Position numbers and translations under genes: made by a program
Shown here: piece by piece, positions 55,960-64,000 of the stretch
How positions within the stretch are numbered: position 1 is the stretch's first letter
Layout of the letters: the number at the start of each line of letters is the position of its first letter
Assembly (NCBI GenBank): GCA_021234155.1
Contig: JAJEKV010000080.1
Location: 108,182 to 172,181, forward strand
Origin: Isoetes taiwanensis
Taxonomy: Eukaryota > Streptophyta > Lycopodiopsida > Isoetales > Isoetaceae
Direction: 5' to 3'
Length of the DNA: 64,000 bases
The notes under the pieces: generated by a model
What the model was told of the DNA's origin: nothing
The model's database searches: none
What the model saw: the letters and a program-made list of their open reading frames with translations, nothing else

Positions 55960-57590
55960 AGCTCTGTTTAATCTAGTGCAACAATTTCTTCTGTTTTGAT
56001 CCAATATTAGAAAAGGTTCGAGCTGATTTTAGATTGGGTTGTTTTTTTCTTCTTATCCTGTTCTTTCCTGATTGCGGGTTCTGATCTATGAATAGAAATA
56101 TATATCTGGGTACTGTGTAATCCAGTTCGAAAGCCCAACAAACGAGTTTCTTTGTTTTTATGCAGTATTAGCAAAGGTGAGAGGGTTAATTCGTTTGGAT
56201 TGAAATGGGATTTTTTTCTAAAGTAGGTTTTTTTTTCTTGCAGATGTTCGTATTCACAGATTCAATGTTTGAAGCGATATTAGCAGAAGAGATATTATCG
56301 GAAACAGAGATGGGTTGTGCATCTTCAAAGGTAACACACATGCAAAAGTAAAAAGAGGGACGATCGGGTTTCAGAGTTCTGAAAAGTGTAGCGTAAGAAC
56401 GTAATCTCGATCCGTAAAAAGGGTCATTTTGCGATACAGAGTAGCTAAACATCAAGCACATACGACATTCTAGATCTCCCAAAAGAAATCGCCCAAGATT
56501 TGCCTTCCTTTTCTGGCCTTTAATTCTCCACCATCCAAGCAAAGAAAATTCCTTTGTCTCCAATCGTGATCAAAGCCAGCTAAAGGTTCTAACAAGAGTA
56601 ATTTATTTGTAGAGTACGCTGAATATTCTTTGGAAGGGAATATTCTGAAGATTATTGTTCAGAATTTTGGAATATTCCTATGAAACTAATATTCCGTTGA
56701 TTATGTGATATAACCACTATCAAATCCAACGGCTAAGGACGGCGGCCGATTCAAATAACTTGCAAGGGCATGTGGTTAAGATAGTTAGAAACATTCTCAA
56801 GGAAATAAAAATCTTTGGAATGCGTGGTAAAACTTCAATGCCGGGTAAAATGGTCGAATAGCGTGTAAAATGGTCAATCGCGGGAGTAAATTTGTTGTAA
56901 CAGGAGCCGAGGGAAGTTCTTTGCTGCAGTCAAGAAATCTCTGTAACATTCCTGGGTTAGAAATTTACCACGTGGCCTGTCGCGATTGGAAGGGAAAGGC
57001 AAAATGTTTCTAACTATTTTTTACGTTTTCAGCACTGGGTCAGCCAATTTTGAGGTGGCCAGCGATATTTCTCCATTGAGTCCCCCATATGTAGTAGAGG
57101 GCCACATAGGACAATTACCGACAATCTTGTTGCTCTGAAGAATCGTATACGGTGCCGATCTTGTAAAACATTTGCTGGGCATGATCTTATCCATCAATTA
57201 TCCGGCGTATAAGATATTACTGCATCCCATTTGCGGATGGCGGCTTGCCTTATCCATTTCACCCTCCAGAAATTTATTCCGGCAACAATCTGTCCGTAAC
57301 GCCGGCCGATAAATTTGGATATTTATGCCACTACACTACGTAAACACGTCCCTCCGACGCTGAGGATCTAATCCCATCCTCCAGAGCTCGGCGCAGCCGT
57401 TGATCGCACGCACGCAGTTTCTATGTACATTGAAATGTCTGTAAGCTGAAGTTTTGCCCTGATCGCTGATCCGGCTGTAGCATCCTTCTGTAAGTGCTCT
57501 TAGTTTGATGAATTGCTTCTTGCCCTGGGCGCCTTTGTTTACGGTAGAAGATTTGAAATTTAGAGAATTTAAATAAATTCCTCTGTGCGA
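55960..57590. other. No recognised gene; upstream region of the nuclease gene
   Basis: Short frames only. The last few hundred bases before 57597 presumably hold the promoter and leader of the bifunctional nuclease gene, but I see no TATA box I would defend. Confidence 0.5.
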
Positions 57591-57596
57591 TCGTCT

Positions 57597-59842
57597 ATGG
57601 CTTCGGTTGAAAGTTTTACAAGGACGGCGAAGTCTCCGGTGTGCGTCTATGAGCTCAGGCCTGTATTCAGAAGCCAAAAGGGTAGATTTTGCTTCAACAG
57701 GGAAGTTCTTGGAGGTCGGGGCTCTATTTTGAAGCTTCAGCTTCCTCAACGTCTTTGTCAGAATGATTTATGTAGTAATGTAGTTAGGGATGGCAAGAAG
57801 CAACGCCGTTGTTTGCCTATCGTAGCTTGTGATTCTCGTTGGAGCGGGAAGAGCTGGGAAAACGATAGCGCTGAATACCTTTCTGCCAATGTGGTAGATG
57901 CAGGTAATGGCTGATCCATCTCGATCTTTATGTGAATTTTGCATGCAGACATGGTTATATTAAGTTGTAGGGTTTAAGCTTCTTTGTTGCCCGTTGAACG
58001 TTTGCCAGTGAGCATGTTGCCCCTCCAAGGCCGTCTTTTTATGACTCTTTCAAATGGCCGGGAGGTTGAAGTGGATCATATAAATCCTGCAAAGGGGAGG
58101 TTGCTGTATAGGTCGCGTAGTCCAGCCATATTTCTTAAGATTGAACATGATTCTGATCTTCTACTCCCCATTGTTGTGGGTATGCTTCAATCTTTATCTT
58201 TTTAAGGAATGAATTGGCTTAAATACAGTGATCTCTGGCGTTTCGTTGCAGGTGAAACAGCAGTCTCATTATTGATGAGAGCACTTCATGAGGATGAAAA
58301 ACCGGTATGGAGCATTCTTAAGTTTTCTTTGCATTTCATTATAATGCTATACTTTTTCCTTCACAGGGACGCCCAAATTATTATCAGCTCTTAAAAAATA
58401 TCGTTGGAGCATTAGATTGTGAGGTTAGACTTAAACCAAGCCTCTTTTACAAGAATTTGATTATTAAATGTCTTATGCCTACTCCAACTGCAGGCTCGGA
58501 TGGTCAGAATTACAGAACGCATCAAGGATACATATTATGCGAGAATTTACTTCAACAAGGTCAGTTTACTTTAATACGAAAACTTGTGCTATTGCTTCTG
58601 GTCTGGTGGGCATCTGATTATGGTGGCTTAATTTTCTTTTATGTAATTTCACATGGTGCTTGCATTAATTTTCTTTCTAGGATGACAAATTATTGAGTGT
58701 GGATGCCAGACCTTCAGATGCAATCAATTTTGCAGTCAAATGCAAGGTATGCTTAATTCATCTAGTAGTTAGACTGAATATGTGGAACTATCTATCAAAA
58801 AATCTAACATATATTTATTTTGCAGGTCCCTATATTTGTAAATAAGGCGATTGTTGACAGTGATGCTGTAAGACCTGTTTATACTTCTGCCCAAGATGTT
58901 GGAGACATTGGAAGCTCTGGGAGGGTTATTAAGTCTGCTTATCTTGACAGGTTTGTTGACCTTTTTCAAGTTAGATCATCTGAAAAAAGTAGCTTGAAGG
59001 TGACATTGGTGACCAATCTTCTTCTTGACGATTGTAATCACATTATTCAATTAAATGTCGTCATTAGGGAAGTTGATGCAGCATCTAACAATACAGTTAA
59101 TGTGTTTATATTCATGCACGATGCAAGCACGCGTGTACAGCACACTTTTTGCTTGGATCTTCTTATGGCTTTAAGACTGCAGTTTGCATACCTGTTCTTA
59201 TCTGTAAATTGGGTCACTGTTCTTCCTCTGTAATTAAGACTGCAGTTGCATACCTGTTTATCTAAGCCCATGTCTTAAAGTTTGCATAGATTTGTAAACA
59301 CTGCAACTTCTAGAGAAAGAAGGCCCACATCCCAATTTGCACTACTACATTGCCACTTGGGACGGGAATGGCTTTGTGGAGATGCTTCATTTCATCATTG
59401 CCTGGCTTACGTCCGTTGAGACAACAAAGATGCCTAAGTACATTTGCTTCATGACTTGTCCCTATTTAATGCTATCTTGTGTTTCTGCTCAGTCCTGATG
59501 GAAACCCCGATCCAATAGCTGAAGAAATTACTTTGATGAAGGAAATGCTGTTGGCTGTAGTTGAAGAACGTTATACAGATGCAGGTGAGGTGTGAGATAA
59601 GTGCTTCACTCAAGGGATTAGTAGTGTTGTGTAGCAATATTTTTGAGATGCTTTCCACTGTCTTATATCAGCTCGGTGTCGAGACCAACTTAACAAGTTA
59701 AGGATTTCCTCAAGAGGGAAATTGCGGCAGGTCAGTTAAATGCTCCAGTGTTTGGTTTAGAACTGTGTCAAATATTTTGCTGTTCATTGACTTTACATCA
59801 TTTCTTGATTGACTTTTACGTCATTGTTTGCAGTCATTCTAG
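57597..59842 (+). CDS. BBD: Bifunctional nuclease (BBD/DUF151 family)
   Basis: Ten exons join in frame into 334 aa: 57597-57903, 58009-58179, 58252-58304, 58367-58423, 58494-58559, 58681-58746, 58826-58950, 59493-59584, 59672-59730 and 59834-59842, all with GT-AG introns in matching phase. Residues 1-100 are poorly conserved, basic and plastid-leader-like. The DUF151 domain (about 103-250) contains AIFLKIEHDSDLLLPIVVGE, RPNYYQLL, RMVRITERIKDTYYARIYF, and the signature DARPSDAINFAVKCKVPIFV. A UVR-like tail (about 285-328) reads MLLAVVEERYTDAARCRDQL. Characterised plant BBD proteins have RNase and DNase activity and respond to wounding and stress; that is family knowledge. The order, length and lack of breaks indicate a working gene. 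An ATG at 57585 is an alternative start. Confidence 0.93.
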
Positions 59843-60053
59843 AGTTTCAGCTACAGTTGTAAAGAAAAAACTTATGAGAGCTCCAACAGGTTGTCTGAAT
59901 GTGACGTTAGCATCCATAACCCCTGAAGGACTTGTAAATATTCATGTGTATAATTTGTACAATGATTGTCAATATGTATATGAAAAGGAACTCGATGAAG
60001 TTTTTAGTTCTGGGTTTATGACAGTTCCAGATCTTCTTAAAATACCTGGCTGA
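59843..60053 (+). other. Open frame in the last exon of the nuclease gene
   Basis: After the TAG that ends the spliced frame, another frame stays open for about 70 codons (VSATVVKKKLMRAPTGCLNV to VPDLLKIPG and TGA). No AG acceptor between 59830 and 59870 joins it in phase to exon 9. It is either 3' untranslated sequence, an alternative C-terminus reached by a splice I cannot see, or a former coding end cut off by a one-base change. Confidence 0.35.
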
Positions 60054-60398
60054 TAATCATATCATCATCTATAATATAAGCCAAGTTTAGGGGAAAACTG
60101 GTGTAATGATAACACGTGGATCATGCTGGATATTTTCAATGCCCCTGCTGACATTTATGTTGACAGTCGTAATATTGTTAACATCATTTTTGACAAAAGA
60201 ATTGCCAGGTTTTGTTATCTCCATGTTTTAGATAAGGGACTTGCCAATTTGAGCTCGAGCATTTGTTGAAAGTAGTGCCGTTGGTTCACCTTGGCTTCTC
60301 TATTTGTATTGGCTTCTCTATTTGTACTGTTATTGCCTTTATCAGTTATCAAGAAGCTAGTTTCTCTCCTCTTTGTTTTCATGTTTGTTAATATAATA

Positions 60399-63050
60399 TT
60401 AGAGCAGAGAGAACCTGGAAAGAGTTGCAAAGTAATATAAGATGAAAATCTCTGTTTTTACGTAGGAGTTGCCACCATAAGGTAGAAATTTTGGGATGAA
60501 GCAGTTTATTCCAGACCCAGGACCACATACGCTTGCAATGAGGACGGGGAATGCGGAGCTGCCAACTAGCCCGAGGGGGAACAATGTCAACATCAATCAG
60601 CTTTTGATATAACAGTTATGCATTAACAATTTGGGAACCAGTCCAAATAGGCACATCAACTGATTGTAAAAGAGCGTATGGCAAAATGTCAGCCAGCTTT
60701 TGCCACAGAGCTCTGTCCCATCGAGATAGCATAAACTTAGTCTGAAAAGCATCTCAAGTCAACAAGCATATCAAACACCAACTGTGAGAATACTAGCAAG
60801 CCTCCAACGCTGCTGAGTCAATGGATGTACAGTAGCACACAGAGGCATGTGATTATCTAGAGGAATCCACCAACACAAAGAATCTATCTGTGGACACACA
60901 CCTGGATTAATCTTAAATAGCACACGAACTGTCTCCCAAGAATCAAGCAGTCCCTTCAAGAAGGGGGAAAGCATTCGGATATGGACGAAGCTGATAAAAG
61001 AGACACCAAGGAAGAACTGCCCTAAGTGCCGGTTTTTCAAAATGGATACACTGCCCAAGTGCTTGCGCAACCAATTTCATTCCAAGCGAATGTACCATGC
61101 CCGCCAAGTAGCAACAAATGAACTTAGATATCATAATTTTACTCTGTAAATGAAAGTCAATCATACCTAGACCTCCAGCACTTCAGCAAACCAAGTGGAC
61201 CAAGCGACTTTCACAACTACACCTGTCTTAGTACTTGCCCAAATGAAGTTACAGACAATTGCGACAATCTCTTGAAACTTTGTTTGTGAGCCAAGCACAA
61301 CAGAGGCCATATATACATGAGTGTTGTTGAGAACCTGCTTAGTAACTACTATCCTCCCTGCCAGAGAAAACTTAGCTGTATTCCACCAAAAAAGATGCTT
61401 ACGCAGGCCTTCTACTATAACATCCCATGCATCTGAAGTAGAGGTATGTATATCTACATGAATGCCCAAGAGTTTAGTGGTCTTCCCTTAAGGAAGCACT
61501 TTCCACGGATACTCATAAACACAGGGAGGAACATCCACATCCAAGGTCCATAAAGCAGAGCACTTTAGCCACCCAACAATAAGAACCCCTGATGCATGGG
61601 AGAAAGAGTCCAATAAAAGCTTCGCATTCTGAAGATTATCATCCTCAGCCTCTAGAAAGAGAAATGTATCATCGGCATACTAATTACACACTTCTTGAGA
61701 ACCATCCTCCATAGTCAATCCCTGAATTACGCCATTTTGAGTAGCCGAAGAGAACAGCTGGGACAATACCTCTGCCACAATACTGAACAATAATGGGGCA
61801 AGGGGACATCCTTCTCGAACTCCTCTACCAACAGGAAACACAGCCGACAGTTCTCCCTGAAAAAGCACAATAGACCGAGCAGAAAGACGGAGCTTCATAA
61901 CATGAACATCTCTGGTAAATAACTCTCTGAATCCCAATGTCAGAAGGCATTTTTGTAGGAAATTCCAATCTATACTGTCATAGGCTTTAGCAAAATCCAA
62001 TTTGAGATATACAATGTACTGACCCTTTAAGCGGTTCCAATACATCCCCTTATAAGCTGCTGCCACATTGTCAGTGCTTAGGTAAAAATCCTGATTGAGT
62101 AAAGACATAGATTCTGCCAAGATATCCCTCACTTTATTTGTCAAGGCCTTGGCAAAGATATTATTGTATAATAAAGTTATAGGGCACCGATCCGAGATGG
62201 TTTTAGGGTCTTTGCACTTAGGAATAAAAGAAATGCAACCAGTGTTGATGATCTTATCCAAGCTCCTGAACCGGTGAAACTCAGAGAAAGCATTGAAGAC
62301 ATCATCATCAAGCCAATTCTAATAAGCTTGAAAAAACGCTGCAGGAAAACCACCCAAGCCTGGGCACTTATTCTTCTTTAAAGAGTCTACAGCAGAATGC
62401 AAGTCATCAACAGTAATACTTGATTCCAACTGAACACGCTGCTGTGGAGAAATAATAGGATCGATTTTAGATAAAACTGCCTCCTGCATGTCCTCTTGGA
62501 AGGGCAGAGACTGATCAGCAAAAAAAAGCAGAAAAATGATCAAAAAGAAACTGCTTCAACTATGCAGCATCAAAAATTTCAAAGCCATCAGGCATAAGTA
62601 GCGAAGATATGGAGCTTGGCACACGTCTTCTCCTTGCCGCCCTAAAGAAGAAGTGAGAGCACCTATCTCCCAATTTAAATCAATCGAAACCAGCCTTAAT
62701 GCGAGCTTGAGTTGCCTGTATAGACTCAATGCTTATTATTTCTGCCAATCACTCTTTCTCTCAAATACCTGATGAAGGGGCTTGTGAACGACACATTTGA
62801 AGCTCCATATACAAAGCTAGTAGCCGGCCTCTAGTTGCTGAGCCTTTCTACGTCCCCACTGCTTAGCAAAGGATTTAACTGCTGCCAAAGCGTCAACAAC
62901 CCCAGACATACCTCAAAGACGAGAAAATGTAGAGGACCAGGCATGCCTGCAGCCATCAGTAAACTCATGACGTGGCATTAACATTCAAGATCTTGATGAG
63001 CCTCCAACTGTCAGAGATCTTATCATATGTCCAGAACACAGTATTGTGCT
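60399..63050 (-). mobile_element. 5'-truncated, decayed LINE
   Basis: Minus-strand blocks from high to low coordinates: WGRRKAQQLEAGY (about 62.85 kb); NKCPGLGGFPAAFFQAY (62.35 kb); CISFIPKCKDPKTISDRCPI then TLLYNNIFAKAL (62.2 kb); YLKLDFAKAYDSIDWNFLQK (62.0 kb); REGCPLAPLLFSIVAEVLSQ (61.8 kb); a TAG directly before YADDTFLFLEAEDDN (61.67 kb); then the post-polymerase region HLFWWNTAKFSLAGRIVVTK (61.35 kb) and a C-terminal zinc-type region (60.4-60.7 kb). These are standard non-LTR reverse transcriptase motifs, including the catalytic YADD. The endonuclease and ORF1 were not found, and no poly(A) tail is clear. It differs from the 40-46 kb LINE. Confidence 0.85.
61680..62261 (-). pseudogene. 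LINE reverse transcriptase core, open for 193 codons
   Basis: This is the longest intact piece of the second LINE. It contains motif A (KLDFAKAYDSIDW) and the REGCPLAPLLF motif in one frame. It stops one codon before YADD, where Trp is probably replaced by a stop codon. Polymerase activity is therefore lost. Confidence 0.85.
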
Positions 63051-63856
63051 AAACAAATTATGTATGCTGAGGAAGTATAGCTAGTGGATGTGCACAATAA
63101 TTTTGGTTGGCATAACAATCCTTTCCATTGGACAATAAAAAAGAGACGTATCATCTTAAAAAGAATTGAGCTTGCCATTAGGAAGGTCCAATCCAATCTG
63201 TCTCATCTTCAACCACAGGAGAACAATCTGGCAATTATGTGCCTTTTAAGATATTACTAAATGGAACATAACATCAATTGTTTTTACTATGGGGTTGTAA
63301 GCTCCTTGATTCATCACAAAAAAGTCAACAATATCTGCACATCCAGCAAAAATTTGTTCGAATCTTCCATAATTGTATTGGCAACCAATATGTTAGAGAG
63401 CAGATGCTTGAAACCAAAAACACCGAGGGAACTTGGTGGTCTTTTAGGTAGATAAGAAGAACAAAAACTCAATAGCCAACAGAAAGATGTATTGTTCCAG
63501 AATGTTCTATAGTATGTTGCCTGCAAGTTGATGTCCTGCATGTGATCGGCTTAAAGAAGTTCTTCTTGAAGCTAAATTCGTCCAGGGCAAAAATTCATGC
63601 TGACAATTTAATCATTTAGAGTATGTTCTGCCATAGCTAGAAGCTCAAATCCAGATCACTCAACGTGTTTGAGCCTTGCAGAATCCGGGCACTGCATAGC
63701 AATCCTCCAACCCTCTTTGTACCGCAGCAGGTACACATGTGTTCTCTGTTTTCTTCGAAATTTGGAAGGTATAATTTTGTTTAAATAGAGCATTTTTGAC
63801 AGGCCGATTCCAGACGTCCAGAATCTAGTTATGAGAGGGATAATGCCCTGACCGTG
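63051..63856. other. No recognised gene
   Basis: Short frames only. It might be the remains of the 5' part of the second LINE, but no endonuclease motif is visible. Confidence 0.45.
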
Positions 63857-63982
63857 GGTATTATGCAAAACAAAAAAATTGAGGGCCATTTTGTGTATGG
63901 CAAAAATGTCGAGGGCGGAGGCCCGAGACATTTTGGCCATACACAAAATGGCTCTAAATCTTTTTGCATAATACACAAGGGA
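63857..63982. repeat. Fold-back (inverted-repeat) element
   Basis: Left arm 63857-63913 and right arm 63919-63982 are inverted copies. The inner 25 bases (CCATTTTGTGTATGGCAAAA and onward) match with one mismatch. The outer parts (TATTATGCAAAA / TTTTGCATAATA) match after a small indel. The total size and lack of coding suggest a MITE-like or hairpin element. Confidence 0.8.
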
Positions 63983-64000
63983 TGGAGATGTTATCTGCCT

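Overview
The window reads as nuclear DNA of a land plant. The evidence is a spliced gene for a bifunctional nuclease (BBD/DUF151 family) with GT-AG introns, a plastid-type targeting leader on another gene, LTR and LINE retrotransposon remains of plant type, plant telomere-like AAACCCTAA motifs, and a DUF7869/DUF8039-type transposase-like gene. Those last families and a decayed HAD-phosphatase family point to a seed-free plant (fern, lycophyte or bryophyte) or possibly a gymnosperm. That placement is inference; no marker here fixes the species.

Layout. 0-4.4 kb: decayed Ty3/gypsy element, minus strand (gag, zinc knuckle, protease, reverse transcriptase, weak integrase). 6.3-8.5 kb: an unassigned 173-aa frame, then three paralogous genes that each encode exactly 80 aa, two of them with the same TATA box and leader. 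8.7-15.4 kb: a broken minus-strand DUF7869-type gene whose 3.2-kb intron-like interval holds plus-strand exons of a DUF547 gene. 15.5-15.8 kb: a 202-bp, almost perfect palindrome built from ATGGCGCAGCTGCGCCAT-type units; related units recur to 22.6 kb. 18.5-22.25 kb: a frameshifted gene with a methyltransferase-like S-adenosylmethionine motif. 22.8-24.75 kb: a gene with a long acidic region spliced in frame to an FCP1-like HAD phosphatase domain, broken by a nonsense codon and a frameshift. 25.1-26.4 kb: a copia remnant with one LTR and a primer-binding site. 27.9-28.4 kb: a non-autonomous element with perfect 38-bp terminal inverted repeats. 29.7-30.3 kb: a second, truncated phosphatase copy. 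31.0-31.6 kb: an intact single-exon gene for a probable plastid (thylakoid) protein.

32.3-40.2 kb carries no gene I recognise, only tandem repeats. 40.25-46.1 kb is a near full-length, decayed LINE on the minus strand with a poly(A) tail. 47.7-50.8 kb is a third decayed locus ending in an FCP1-like domain; facing it at 51.5-54.3 kb is a second transposase-like pseudogene. 55.7-55.9 kb holds two hairpins. 57.6-59.85 kb is the intact BBD nuclease gene. 60.4-63.05 kb is a second, 5'-truncated LINE, and 63.86-63.98 kb is a fold-back element.

Only the BBD gene, the plastid-protein gene and the three 80-aa genes look intact. The rest is a transposon graveyard with captured or duplicated host exons. 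The items most worth following up are the 80-aa family, the palindromic array and its spread through the methyltransferase-like locus, and the neighbouring methyltransferase-like and FCP1-like genes.
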